Shown here: piece after piece, positions 33,658 to 44,500 of the stretch
How the letters are laid out: every line of letters begins with the position of its first letter
How positions within the stretch are numbered: the stretch's first letter is position 1
NCBI RefSeq assembly: GCF_027947535.2
Contig: NZ_JAAGKO020000001.1
Location: forward strand, 1 to 64,000
Length of the DNA stretch: 64,000 bases
Direction: 5' to 3'
DNA from: Streptantibioticus silvisoli
GTDB taxonomy: Bacteria > Actinomycetota > Actinomycetes > Streptomycetales > Streptomycetaceae
Translations under genes and position numbers: made by a program
Notes under the pieces: model-generated
The model's input: only the letters and a program-made list of their open reading frames with translations
The model's database searches: none
Told to the model about the DNA's origin: nothing

Positions 33658-36600
33658 CCGCCCCCCGTACCCCAGGACAGCGCGGGTCGGCCGCCGACCG
33701 GTTCGCCTCGCTCACCCGCGAGCAGCGGGTCGGCCTGCTGCGCAAGCTCGTCGCCTCGGGCCGGCCGCTGCCGGCGCTGCCCGCGGTCGTACCGGTCCAC
33801 GACGGCGGGCGCACCGCGCCGCTGAGCCCGGCCCAGCGCGACCTGTGGGTCTTCGAGTCGCTGCATCCCGGTTCCGCCGCGATGAACCTGTGCGGCGCCT
33901 ACCACTTCGAGCGGCCGGTCGATCCGGGGCGGCTGGAGGCGGCCCTGCGGCTGGTGCGCTCCCGGCACGACGGGCTGCGCGGCCGGGTCGGCGGCACGGT
34001 CGGCGACCTGCGCGTCGGCTTCCCCGCCGAGGACGGCTTCGCGGTCGAACGCCTCGACCTGCGCGGCAGCACCACCACGTTGGACGACGTGGTCGCCGCC
34101 GTGCGGGCCCGGCCGTTCGACCTGCGCGAGGACGACCTGCTGCGCGCCTGCCACGTGGTGCTCGACGAGACCCGTTCGACGCTGGTGCTGAGCCTGCACC
34201 ACATCATCACCGACTGGTACTCCTTCGACATCCTGCACACCGAGTTCGCCGAGGCGTACGCGACGCTGGCGGCCGGCGGCCCCGCGCCGGCCCGGCCCGC
34301 GGTGCAGTACGCGGACTACGCGGCCTGGCAGGGCGAGTTGGAGGAGGCCGGGGTCCTCGACGCCCAGCTGGGTTTCTGGCGGCGGCACCTGGAGCGGCCG
34401 CCGGGCCCGCTGCGGCTGGGCGCCCCGGCGCGCGCCGCGGCGCCCGGCACCGCGTCGGTGCCGTTCGGCCTGACCGTCGAGGAGGCCGGTGCGGTGCGGG
34501 TGTTCGCCCGCGCGCACGACACGTCGGTGTTCGCGGTGCTGATCAGCGCGTTCGCGGTGCTGGTGCACCGCCTGTCGGGGTCGCCGGACTTCGTGCTGGG
34601 CACGCCGGTGGCCAACCGCGGCGCCCAGGGCCTGGAACGGCTGATCGGCTACGTGATGAACGCGGTCCCGACCCGGTGGCGGATCGACGCGGACCGCTCC
34701 TTCGAGCAGCTGCTCGGGGAGTTCGCCGGGGAGCTGCCCCAGGTGCTGGCGCACGCGGCGGTGCCGGTCGGGCGGATCGTCGCGGAGCTGGCACCGGAGC
34801 GCACCGCCGACCACTCGCCGCTGTTCCAGTGGGTGTTCATGCACCTGGGCCAGCAGCGCAGCATCCACACCCTGCCGGAGGGCGCCCGGTTCGAGCGGGT
34901 GCACACCGGCGGCGAGCACGACTGCGTGGTGGTGCTGCGGGACACGCCCGACGCCGCGATGGACGGCCTGTTCGAGTTCCGCACCGAGCTGTTCGACCCC
35001 GACACCGTCGGGCTGTGGACGCGGTCCTTCACCGTGCTGCTGGCGGACCTGCTGGCCCGTCCGCACCTCGCGGTGAACCGGGCGGCCCTGCTGACCGAGG
35101 CCGAACGCCGCACGCTCACCGCCGACCCGCAGGACGGACCGCGGCACACCGCGCCGGACTCGCCGGCGCTCCAGGTCGCCCGGCGGGCGGCGCTGACGCC
35201 GCACGCGCCGGCCGTCGAGGCGCCCGGCGAGACGCTGTCGTACGCGCGGCTGGAGGAGCGGGTGGCCCGGGCGGCCGGCCGGCTGGCGGCGCTGGGGGTC
35301 GGGCCGGAGACGGTCGTCGGCCTCGCGATGCGGCGCGGCAGCGCGTTCGTCGTCGCCGTGCTCGCCGTCGACCGGGCGGGCGGCGCGCACCTGCACCTGG
35401 ACCCGGCCCATCCGCCGCACCGCACCGCCTACCTGGTGCGCGACGCGGCGCCCGCCCTGGTGCTCACCGGTGACGACGTCGAACCGCCGCAGGTGCCGGT
35501 GCGGTGCCTGCCGTGGCGAACGGTGGAGGAGGCCGGCCCGACCGCCGCCGTGCCCGCCGCCCCCGCCGACCCGCGCGCGGCCGCCTACGTCATCCACACC
35601 TCCGGTTCCACCGGGGAACCCAAGGGCGTGGTCGTCACGCGTGCCGGGCTGGCCGCGCTGACGGCCTCCACCGTGGCCCGCTTCGGCCTGGACGAGCGCT
35701 CCCGCGTCGCCCAGTTGGCCTCCGGCAGCTTCGACGCCTCGATCGGCGAGCTGTGCGCGGCGTTCGGCTGCGGCGGCACGCTGGTCGTGCCCGGCCCGGA
35801 ACCGCTCGCCGGGGAGGCGCTCGCGGACTTCCTCGACCGGAACGCGGTGAGCTGGGCGCTGATACCGCCGACGGTGCTGGCCAGCATGCCGCCCGGCGGG
35901 CTGCCCGCGCTGCGCACCCTGCTGGCGGCCGGCGAGTCGCTCGGCGCCGGGCTCGCCGCGCGGTGGGCGGACGGCCGGTGCCTGGTCAACGGCTACGGGC
36001 CCACCGAGGCCACCGTGATCGTCACCTACAGCGATCCGCTGCTGCCCGGCGACCTGCCGCCGATCGGCCGCCCCCAGCACGACGTGCGCGCCCACGTGCT
36101 CGACGCGCTGCTGCAACCGGTGCCGGCCGGCGCCGTCGGCGAGCTGTACCTGGCGGGTCCGTGCCTGGCGCGCGGCTACCTGGGCCGGCCCGGCGCGACC
36201 GCGGGACGGTTCGTTCCCGACCCGTTCACCACCGTGCCGGGCGGGCGCATGTACCGCACCGGCGACCTGGCGCACCGGCGGGCCGACGGCCAGTTGGTGC
36301 ACGAGGGGCGGGCGGACGACCAGATCAAGGTGCGCGGGTTCCGCATCGAGCCGGGCGAGGTCGAGACGGCCCTCACCGGGCATCCCACGGTCCGGCGGGC
36401 CGCGGTGACGGTGCGCGAGGACCGGCCGGGCGACCGGCGGATGGTCGGCTACGTGGTCGCGCGGCCCGGGGCGGTGGCGGACGGCACCGTGCTGCGGGAG
36501 TACCTCGCCGGCCTGCTGCCCACCCACCTGGTGCCGTCCGCGGTCGTGGTCCTCGACGACCTGCCGACCACGGTGGGCGGCAAGCTGGACCGGCGGGCGC

Positions 36601-38246
36601 TGCCCGCGCCGTCGCACGCGCCGGCCGGGCCGCGGGCCCCGCTCACCGCGCGCGAGGCGGTGCTGTGCGAGCTGACCGCCTCGATCCTTGGGCTGGAGCG
36701 GGTAAGCCCCGACGAGGGCTTCTTCACCCTCGGCGGCGACAGCATCATGGCGCTGAACCTGGTGTCCGCCGCCCGCACGGCCGGCCTGGAGATCACCGGC
36801 CGCGACGTCTTCACCGCCCGCACGGTCGCGGCGCTGGCGGCGCTGGCCCGCGAGGCGGACCGCACGGCCGGGGCGGACGGCGACGACCGCGACGAGGACG
36901 GCCCGTTCGCCCCGACGCCCATCATGCGCTGGTGGCTGGAGACCGGCGGTCCGCTGGACGCCTTCCACCTGTCGCTGCTGCTGCCGCTGTCGGCCGGCAC
37001 CGACCACGACGCCGTCGAGGCGGCGCTGACCGGGCTGACCGCCCGCCACGAGGCGCTGCGCCTGCGGCTGTCGGCCGATCACGGCACGGTGCGGACCGCC
37101 GCCGGGGCGCCCGGCACCGCGCACCGCCTGAAGCGGGTCGGCGTCCCCGGGGCGGACGCGGCCGGGATCGGGGAGGCCGCGCGGCGGGAGGCGGCGGTGA
37201 TGCGCATCGACCCCACCCGCGATCCGCTCGTGCGGGCCGTCCGGCTCGACGCGGGCCCGGACCGCCCCGGCGGGCTGCTGCTGACCGTCCACCACCTGGG
37301 CGTGGACGGCGTGTCGATGCGGGTGATCGCCCGCGACCTGGAACGCCTGCTGGCCGGCGACCGCGCACCGGCGGCGCCGGGCACCTCGTTCCGCCGGTGG
37401 GCCCGCTCGCTGCACGAGGACGCCGTGACCGCGCGGCGCGAGAGCGAACTGCCGGCCTGGACGGCCGCGCTCGACCCGGCCGGGGCCGTCGCCGCACCCG
37501 GGCAGGCCCGCCCGGGGGTGCCGCGCCGCGACCTGACCCGCACCCTGGACGCGCGCTGGACGCTGCCGCTGCTGACCCGGCTGCCGGCGGAACACGGGTG
37601 CGGCGTGCAGGACGTGCTGCTGACCGCCCTGGCCGCCGCCGTCACCCGGGCCGACCGCGACGGCGCCGGCTGCGCGGTGCTGCACACCGAGGGCCACGGG
37701 CGGCACCTGATCGGCGACGCGCCGGGCGACCTGTCCGGCACCGTGGGCTGGTTCACCAACCAGTACCCGGTGCGCGTCGACCTGGCGGGCGGCGGCGGTC
37801 CGGGGGCGTTCTGGGCGGACGGCGCGTCGGCCGCCCTGGTGCTCAAGGACGTGGCGGGACAGCTGCGCGCGGTGCCCGGTGACGGGCTCGGCTTCGGGCA
37901 GCTGCGCCACCTCAACCCGCGTACGGCACCGCTGCTGGCGCGGCTGCCCCGGCCGTGGCTGCGGTTCAACTACCTCGGCCGGCTCGGCGGCGGCCCGTCG
38001 GGCACCCCGCGGGGCGGCGAACTGCTGGGCGTGGTGGGCGAGATGCCCGCGGCGCACGCGCTGGAGATCGACGCCTACGCCGAGGACCTGCCCGGCGGCC
38101 CCCGGCTGACCGTCACCTGGTCGTGGCCGCAGGACGTCCTGACCGAGGACGCCGTGCGGGACCTGGCCGACGGGTGGTTCGCCGCGCTGCGCCTGCTGGC
38201 CGGGGACGACGACCCCGTGCCCCCTGTCCCGTCGGGCGGCGCGTGA
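33654..38246 (+). CDS. NRPS 2: C-A-PCP-E
   Basis: This 1530-residue module has a C domain (HHIITDWYS at 182, with Trp in place of the usual Gly after the Asp), an A domain (about 500-985), PCP Ser1030 in GGDSIMA and a C-terminal epimerisation domain. The E domain shows HHLGVDGVSMRV at 1213, EGHGRHL, TVGWFTNQYP and LRFNYLG, which separate it from a condensation domain. Pocket residues by hand alignment are D-A-G-L-L-A-G-V-I, a code I cannot assign. The module should add a third residue and convert it to the D form. The C-terminal end lacks a thioesterase. Confidence 0.92.
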   Translation: MTAPRTPGQRGSAADRFASLTREQRVGLLRKLVASGRPLPALPAVVPVHDGGRTAPLSPAQRDLWVFESLHPGSAAMNLCGAYHFERPVDPGRLEAALRLVRSRHDGLRGRVGGTVGDLRVGFPAEDGFAVERLDLRGSTTTLDDVVAAVRARPFDLREDDLLRACHVVLDETRSTLVLSLHHIITDWYSFDILHTEFAEAYATLAAGGPAPARPAVQYADYAAWQGELEEAGVLDAQLGFWRRHLERPPGPLRLGAPARAAAPGTASVPFGLTVEEAGAVRVFARAHDTSVFAVLISAFAVLVHRLSGSPDFVLGTPVANRGAQGLERLIGYVMNAVPTRWRIDADRSFEQLLGEFAGELPQVLAHAAVPVGRIVAELAPERTADHSPLFQWVFMHLGQQRSIHTLPEGARFERVHTGGEHDCVVVLRDTPDAAMDGLFEFRTELFDPDTVGLWTRSFTVLLADLLARPHLAVNRAALLTEAERRTLTADPQDGPRHTAPDSPALQVARRAALTPHAPAVEAPGETLSYARLEERVARAAGRLAALGVGPETVVGLAMRRGSAFVVAVLAVDRAGGAHLHLDPAHPPHRTAYLVRDAAPALVLTGDDVEPPQVPVRCLPWRTVEEAGPTAAVPAAPADPRAAAYVIHTSGSTGEPKGVVVTRAGLAALTASTVARFGLDERSRVAQLASGSFDASIGELCAAFGCGGTLVVPGPEPLAGEALADFLDRNAVSWALIPPTVLASMPPGGLPALRTLLAAGESLGAGLAARWADGRCLVNGYGPTEATVIVTYSDPLLPGDLPPIGRPQHDVRAHVLDALLQPVPAGAVGELYLAGPCLARGYLGRPGATAGRFVPDPFTTVPGGRMYRTGDLAHRRADGQLVHEGRADDQIKVRGFRIEPGEVETALTGHPTVRRAAVTVREDRPGDRRMVGYVVARPGAVADGTVLREYLAGLLPTHLVPSAVVVLDDLPTTVGGKLDRRALPAPSHAPAGPRAPLTAREAVLCELTASILGLERVSPDEGFFTLGGDSIMALNLVSAARTAGLEITGRDVFTARTVAALAALAREADRTAGADGDDRDEDGPFAPTPIMRWWLETGGPLDAFHLSLLLPLSAGTDHDAVEAALTGLTARHEALRLRLSADHGTVRTAAGAPGTAHRLKRVGVPGADAAGIGEAARREAAVMRIDPTRDPLVRAVRLDAGPDRPGGLLLTVHHLGVDGVSMRVIARDLERLLAGDRAPAAPGTSFRRWARSLHEDAVTARRESELPAWTAALDPAGAVAAPGQARPGVPRRDLTRTLDARWTLPLLTRLPAEHGCGVQDVLLTALAAAVTRADRDGAGCAVLHTEGHGRHLIGDAPGDLSGTVGWFTNQYPVRVDLAGGGGPGAFWADGASAALVLKDVAGQLRAVPGDGLGFGQLRHLNPRTAPLLARLPRPWLRFNYLGRLGGGPSGTPRGGELLGVVGEMPAAHALEIDAYAEDLPGGPRLTVTWSWPQDVLTEDAVRDLADGWFAALRLLAGDDDPVPPVPSGGA

Positions 38247-38295
38247 TCCGCCGCCCCGGCCCCGCAAGCACCCCGTTCCCCCGTGAGGCTGCCGC

Positions 38296-41200
38296 ATGAC
38301 CCGTTCAGAAACCGCCGCCGGGACCGCCGACGCCGACCTGTTCCCCGTCTCGTCGGCGCAGGCCCGGCTGCTGGTCGCCCACGGCATGCACCCGGACGGC
38401 GCCCAGTACAACGTCTACGCCGCCTTCACGGTGCGCGGCGCCCTCGACGTGCCGCTGCTGGAACGCTGTGTCGACGCGCTGGTGGCCCGGCACGAGGCGC
38501 TGCGCACCGGCATCCGGATCGTGGACGGCCGGCCGGCGCAGGCGGTGCTGCCCGCGGCCCGGGTCCGTGTCGAGGTCGAGGACGGCGTGCCGGTGGCGGC
38601 GGCCGCCGCACGGCTGGCGGCCCACGCGGGACGGCCGTTCGACCTGGCGCTCGCGCCGCTGCTGCGCTGCGCGGTGCTGCGGGTGGCGGACGGCAGCCAC
38701 CGGCTGGTGCTGACCTCGCACCACGTGGTCTGCGACGGCTGGTCGATGGACCTGCTGCTGCGGGAGCTGTCCGCGGACTACCGGGCGGGCGGTCCGGGCA
38801 CAGTCGCGGGCCCGGCGCTCCAGTACGCCGACTACGCGGCCTGGCACGGCGGCCGGGTCGCCGCCGGGGAGTTCGCCGGGTCCGTCGGCTTCTGGCGTGA
38901 GCACCTCGACGGCGCGCCGGCGCTGACCGCGCTGCCCACCGACCGGCCCAGGACCGCGGCGCGCACCGCGGACGGCGGCGTGGAGCGTTTCACCGTGCCG
39001 GCCGGGACCGTCGAGGAGCTGGAACGGGTGGGCCGGCAGGCCGGCGCCACCTTGTTCACCACGCTGTTCGCCGCGTTCAGCGCCTTCCTGGGCCGGCTGA
39101 CCGGGCAGGACGACCTCGTCGTCGGCACCCCGGTCTCCGGCCGTGAACGGGCCGAACTGCACGGTGTGGTGGGCATGCTGGTCGACACCGTGGCCCTGCG
39201 CGCCGACCTGGGCGGCGACCCGGCGTTCCGCGAGCTGGTGGAGCGCACCGAGGCGCGGGTGCGTGCGTGCCGTCCGCACTTCGACGCGCCGTTCGAGAGT
39301 GTGGTGGCGGCGCTGGCGCCGGGCCGGGACCTGCGGCACGACCCGGTCTTCCAGGTGCTGTTCTCCCTCGACGACGCGCTCGAGCTGGCCCTGGACCTGC
39401 CGGGCGCCGAGGTGGAGGAGCTGGGGCTGTTCCTCGACGACGCCCGGTTCGACCTGCTGCTGCACCTCAAGCACGGTCCGCGCGGGCTGGAGGCGTACTT
39501 CTCCCACCGCACGGAACTGCTGTCGCCCGTGACGGTGCGCCGCTGGGCGGAGGGCTTCACCGTCTTCCTGGCGGACCTCGCCCGGCGCCCGGAACTGCCG
39601 GTGGGGCGGGCCGAGATACTGCCGCCGGCCCTGCGCGGAACGGTGCTGCGGGAGTGGAGCCACACGCCGGCCGGGCCGCGGGAGGCGGTGTTCACCCCGG
39701 TGCACGAGCGGATCGCCCGCACGGCCCGCAGGCGCCCGCACGCCCCGGCGGTCACCGGCGACGGCGCCGACCTGAGCTACGGCGAGCTGCTGGAGCGCGC
39801 CGACGCGCTCGCCGCCCGGTTGCGGGCGTACGGCGCCGGGCCGGAGCGGGTCGTCGGGATCTGCCGGGCGCGGGGCGCGGACACCCTCGTCGCGCTGCTG
39901 GCGGTGCTGCGGACCGGGGCCTGCTACCTGCCGCTCGACCCGGGGCATCCCGACGCCCGGATCGCCGCGCTCGTCGAGGGCGTCGCGCCGGTCGTGCTGC
40001 TGACCGACGCCGCCCGGGCACCGCGGCTGCGCGCCCTCGCCCCGGCACTGGCGGTACTCGACCCATACGCCCCCGCCGACGCCAATGCCCCCGCGCGCCC
40101 GGACGGCCCGCCGTCGGAACCGGCACCGACGCGGCCCGGGCAGCTCGCCTACACGCTGTACACCTCCGGCAGCACCGGGCGGCCCAAGGCGGTGGCCGTC
40201 ACGCAGCGGAACCTGACCCATCTCGTCGACGCCCAGCGCGAGTTGCTGGGCCTGGACGCGGACGACCGGGTGCCGCAGTACGGGTCGCTGACCTTCGACC
40301 TGTCGGTCTGGGAGATCTTCGCGACCTGGGTGTCGGGCGCGGTGCTGTGCGTGGCGGCCGACCACGAACGCCTCGGGTCCGCCCTGCTGGAGTTCCTGGG
40401 CCGGCAGCGCGTCACCAAGGCCCTGCTGCCGCCCACCGCGCTGGGCACCCTGCCGGCCACCGCGCCGGCGGCGCTGCCGGACCTGACCACCCTGATCAGC
40501 GGTGGCGACGTGTGCCCGCAGCGGCTGGGCGACGCGTGGGCCGCCGGGCGCCGGTTCCTCAACGCCTACGGCCCCACCGAGACCACCTGCTGCGCGACGG
40601 TCGCCGAGGTGACGTGCGGCGAGCTGCCGCCCATCGGCCGGCCGGTCCCCGGCAGCAGGGCCTACGTGCTCGACCGGCACCTCCAGCCGGTCCTGCCGGG
40701 CACCACCGGCGAGGTCTACATCGGCGGCGACTCCCCCGCCCGCGGATACTCCGGCGACCCGGCGCAGACCGCCGGCCGCTTCGTCGCCGATCCGCACTCC
40801 CCCGTGCCGGGCGCGCGGATGTACCGCACCGGGGACCTGGCGCACCACGGGCCCGACGGGCGGCTGTACTTCCGGCACCGCGACGACAACCAGCTCAAGC
40901 ACCACGGCGTCCGCGTCGAGGCCGCCGAGATCGAGTCCGTGCTCGTGCTGCACGACGACGTCGGCCAGGCCGCCGTCGCGGTCCAGCCCGACGCGCGCGG
41001 CGAACAGCGGCTGACCGCCCACCTGGTGGCGGCGCCGGGGCGTACGGTCGAGCCGGGGCCGCTGCGCCGCTGGCTGGCCGACCGGCTGCCGCCGTCCCAC
41101 CTGCCCGAGCTGCTCAACCCGGTCGCGGCCCTGCCCCTCAACAGCAGCGGCAAGGTCGACCGCGCGGCGCTGCCCACGCCACCGGCGCCGGCAGACGACC

Positions 41201-41562
41201 GTCCGGTGCCCGGCACCCGGGGGCGCACCGCGACGCAGGACCGGGTCGCGGCGGTGTGGGCCGACGTCCTCGGGCTGCCCGGGGTCGGGGTCCACGACAA
41301 CTTCTTCGACCTGGGCGGCAGTTCGGTGCGCCTGCTGGCCGTGCACGCCGCCCTGGTGGTCGACCGTCCCGGGCTGCGGATGGTCGACCTGTTCCGGCAT
41401 CCCACCGTCGCCACGCTGGCCGGCCACCTCGACGGCGCCCGCCCCGCCGGGGACGACGCGCGGGAGGCCCCGGCCGGCCGGCCGCCGGCCGCGGCGGCGG
41501 GCCGCAGGCGCGTGCAGGAACGCCGCGCCCGCCTCGCCCACGTGAAGCACCTCGGAGAGTGA
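38296..41562 (+). CDS. NRPS 3: C-A-PCP
   Basis: This 1088-residue module has a C domain (HHVVCDGWS at 142, probably accepting a D-configured donor because it follows an E domain), an A domain (YTSGSTGRPKAVAVT near 622) and PCP Ser1010 in LGGSSVR. Pocket residues by hand alignment are D-L-W-L-I-G-A-C-C, which match no standard code I know and may indicate a non-proteinogenic substrate. It shares with A2 of NRPS 1 the unusual KHHGVRVE segment and long stretches such as DPHSPVPGARMYRTGDLAHH, which suggests one arose from the other. A 49-base gap separates it from NRPS 2. Confidence 0.92.
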   Translation: MTRSETAAGTADADLFPVSSAQARLLVAHGMHPDGAQYNVYAAFTVRGALDVPLLERCVDALVARHEALRTGIRIVDGRPAQAVLPAARVRVEVEDGVPVAAAAARLAAHAGRPFDLALAPLLRCAVLRVADGSHRLVLTSHHVVCDGWSMDLLLRELSADYRAGGPGTVAGPALQYADYAAWHGGRVAAGEFAGSVGFWREHLDGAPALTALPTDRPRTAARTADGGVERFTVPAGTVEELERVGRQAGATLFTTLFAAFSAFLGRLTGQDDLVVGTPVSGRERAELHGVVGMLVDTVALRADLGGDPAFRELVERTEARVRACRPHFDAPFESVVAALAPGRDLRHDPVFQVLFSLDDALELALDLPGAEVEELGLFLDDARFDLLLHLKHGPRGLEAYFSHRTELLSPVTVRRWAEGFTVFLADLARRPELPVGRAEILPPALRGTVLREWSHTPAGPREAVFTPVHERIARTARRRPHAPAVTGDGADLSYGELLERADALAARLRAYGAGPERVVGICRARGADTLVALLAVLRTGACYLPLDPGHPDARIAALVEGVAPVVLLTDAARAPRLRALAPALAVLDPYAPADANAPARPDGPPSEPAPTRPGQLAYTLYTSGSTGRPKAVAVTQRNLTHLVDAQRELLGLDADDRVPQYGSLTFDLSVWEIFATWVSGAVLCVAADHERLGSALLEFLGRQRVTKALLPPTALGTLPATAPAALPDLTTLISGGDVCPQRLGDAWAAGRRFLNAYGPTETTCCATVAEVTCGELPPIGRPVPGSRAYVLDRHLQPVLPGTTGEVYIGGDSPARGYSGDPAQTAGRFVADPHSPVPGARMYRTGDLAHHGPDGRLYFRHRDDNQLKHHGVRVEAAEIESVLVLHDDVGQAAVAVQPDARGEQRLTAHLVAAPGRTVEPGPLRRWLADRLPPSHLPELLNPVAALPLNSSGKVDRAALPTPPAPADDRPVPGTRGRTATQDRVAAVWADVLGLPGVGVHDNFFDLGGSSVRLLAVHAALVVDRPGLRMVDLFRHPTVATLAGHLDGARPAGDDAREAPAGRPPAAAAGRRRVQERRARLAHVKHLGE

Positions 41563-41566
41563 ACAG

Positions 41567-44500
41567 ATGACCAGCGACTACTCCCTAGCGATCGTCGGGA
41601 TGAGCGGCCGGTTCCCCGGCGCACGCGACACCGGCGAGTTCTGGGCCGGTCTGGAGGCGGGCGTCTGCTCGCTCACCGACCTGACCGCCGAGGACCTGGC
41701 ACAGGCCGGCGTCGACCCGGCGCTGTCCGGCCATCGCGACTACGTGGCCGCCAAGGGCGTACTGGCGGAGCCCGACCGCTTCGACGCCGACCTGTTCGGC
41801 TTCGGCGCGGTCGAGGCGGCCGCCCTGGACCCCCAGCACCGGGTGCTGCTGGAGACCGCCTGGGCGGCGCTGGAGGACGCCGGGATCGCCCCGCGTTCGG
41901 CGGCCGCGCGCACCGGCGTGTACGTCGGCGGCAGCCTCACCGAGCACTCGGTGGCCGCGTACGGCGACCCGTCGCTGGCGGAGCGGATCGGCGAGATGCA
42001 GGTGCGCCTGCTCAGCGACCGGGAGTTCCTGGCCGCCTGGATCTCCTACCGCCTGGCGCTGGAGGGCCCCAGCCTCACCGTGCAGACCGCCTGCTCGACG
42101 TCGCTGGCCGCGGTCCACCTGGCGGCCCAGGCGCTGCTGGCCGGCGAGTGCGACACCGCGCTGGCCGGCGGCGTGTCGATCGCCTCGATCCGCAGGACCG
42201 GCTACCTGTACCGGGAGGGCGGCGTCGGTTCGCCCGACGGCCGCTGCCGGCCCTTCGACGAGGCGGCCGCCGGCACCCTCAGCGGCGACGGCGCCGGGAT
42301 CGTGGTGCTGCGGCGCCTGGAGGACGCGATCGCCGACGGCGACCCGATCCGCGCGGTCATCCGCGGCAGCGCCCTGACCAGCGACGGCAACGGCAAGGTC
42401 GGCTTCGCCGCGCCGGGGCCCGGGGGGCAGCGCAGGGCGATCGCCGAGGCGTGGGCGGCCGCCGGGCTCGACCCGGCCGACGCCCAGTACCTGGAGATGC
42501 ACGGCACCGGCACCGTGCTGGGCGACCAGGTGGAGATCGCGAGCGTCACCGACGCCATGGGGGGCGCCGCGGCACCGGGCGGCTGCGCCATCGGGTCGGT
42601 GAAGTCCAACATCGGCCACCTGGACGCCGCCGCCGGCGTCGCCGGGCTCATCAAGGTCGTGCTGATGCTGGAGCACGGCACGGTGGCGCCCACCGTCAAC
42701 GTCTCCCGCCCGCACCCCGACCTGTTCGCGCCCGGCTCCCCCCTGCGGCTGGCCACCGAAGCCGCCCCCTGGCCGCGGCCGGCCGGCGGCACCCGGCTGG
42801 CCGGCGTCACCTCCGTGGGCCTGGGCGGCACCAACGTGCACGTCGTGCTGGAGGAGGCCCCGGTCACCCCGGGAACGCCCGCGGCCCCGGCGCGCGGGGC
42901 CGAACTGCTGCCGCTGTCGGCCGGCACCGGCGAGCAGGTCGCCGCCCTGGCCCGCGACCTGGCCGCCGCCCTGCGGGCCCCCGGCGCGCCGTCGCTGGCC
43001 GACACCGCCCGGACCCTTCAGACCGCGCGGGCCGGCCTCGGCCGGCGCGCGTGGGTGGTGGCGGGCGACCGCGCGGCGGCGCTGACGGCGCTCGACACGC
43101 TCGCGGCGGGGCCGCGCGCGGGCGTCGCCGCCGAGGTCGGGGACGACGGTACGGCACCGGCGCCGGTCTTCCTCTTCTCCGGCCAGTCCGGCCAGTACCC
43201 GGACGCGGGACGGCAGTTGTACGACGACTTCCCCCTCTTCCGCGACGAGCTCGACGCGTGCGCGGACGTCCTGCTGTCGGCCGGCGGCCCCGACCCGCGC
43301 CCGTGGCGGGCCGGGGAGCGGTCGGACACTGGGTACTGGCAGCCGGCACTGGTCGCCCTGGAGCTGGCCGCGGTCCGCCTGTGGGCGGGCTGGGGGATCA
43401 CCCCGGCCGCGGTGGTCGGCCACAGCGTCGGGGAGTACCCGGCCGCCGTGGTGAGCGGCGTGATGGACCGCTCGGACGCCCTGATCCTGGCGGCGGCGCG
43501 CGGCAGCCTGATGGAACGCACCGCCCCGGGCCGGATGCTGGCCGTCGCCGTCAGCGAGCAGGAGGCGGCGGCGTTCACCGGCCCGCAGGTGGAACTCGCG
43601 GCGGTCAACGGGCCCCGCTCGGTGGTCCTTTCGGGCCCGGCGGCGGCCGTCGAGGCGCTCGCGGACGGGCTGGCGGCCAAGCGGGTCCCGTTCCGCTTCC
43701 TCGGCGTGGACCGCGCCTTCCACTCGGCGCTGATGGAACCGGTCCTGGCGGAGTTCGCCGGCCGGGTCGGCGCGGTCCGGCTCGGCGTGCCGCGCCTGCC
43801 GGTGTTCTCCACGGTCACCGGTGCCCGGCTGACGCCCGGCGAGGCGGCCGACCCGGCCTACTGGACCGGGCAGTTGCGCGGGCCGGTGCGCTACCGCGAC
43901 GCGGTGGCCGCCGCCGGTGAGGCCGCGCCGGGACCGCTGCTGGAGCTGGGCCCGGGCAACGCGCTCGTCGCGCAGGGCAGGCGCTCGGTGCCCGGCCGGC
44001 GCGGTCACGCGACGTTCGGTACGGCCGCCGGGGCCGGGGAGAGCACGGCGGCGCTGCGCGCGCTGGGCGACCTGTGGTCGCGCGGCCACGCGGTGGACTG
44101 GACCGGGGTGCCGGCCCCCACCGCGCACCGCGTACGCCTGCCGGCCCACCCCTTCGCCGGCCGGCGGTGGGGAGCGCTGGTCCCGGCCGCGCCCTCCCGG
44201 CCCGCCGCCCCCGCCGAGGCGGCCGCCCCCGCCCCGGCCGAGCCCCAACCGGTCGACTGCGCCGAGGAGTTCGACGACGGCCTCGCGGCCCGGGTGACCC
44301 GGCTGCTGGATGAGGCCCTCGGCCTGACCGGCCCGGACGACCTCGACCTGACCTACTTCGCGGCCGGCGGCGACTCACTGACCGCCGTCCAGGTCGTCGG
44401 CCGCCTCCGCGACGACCTCGGCATCGAGATCCCGGTGACGTTGCTGCTGGAGAAGCTGACGATCCGTCAACTCGTCGAGCGCGTCGTCGCGACGGAGGCG

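Noticed and set aside
33306-38411. 1701-codon minus-strand frame opposite NRPS 2
   Set aside because: It is a shadow frame caused by high third-position GC. Its translation is glutamine-, arginine- and glycine-rich without domains.
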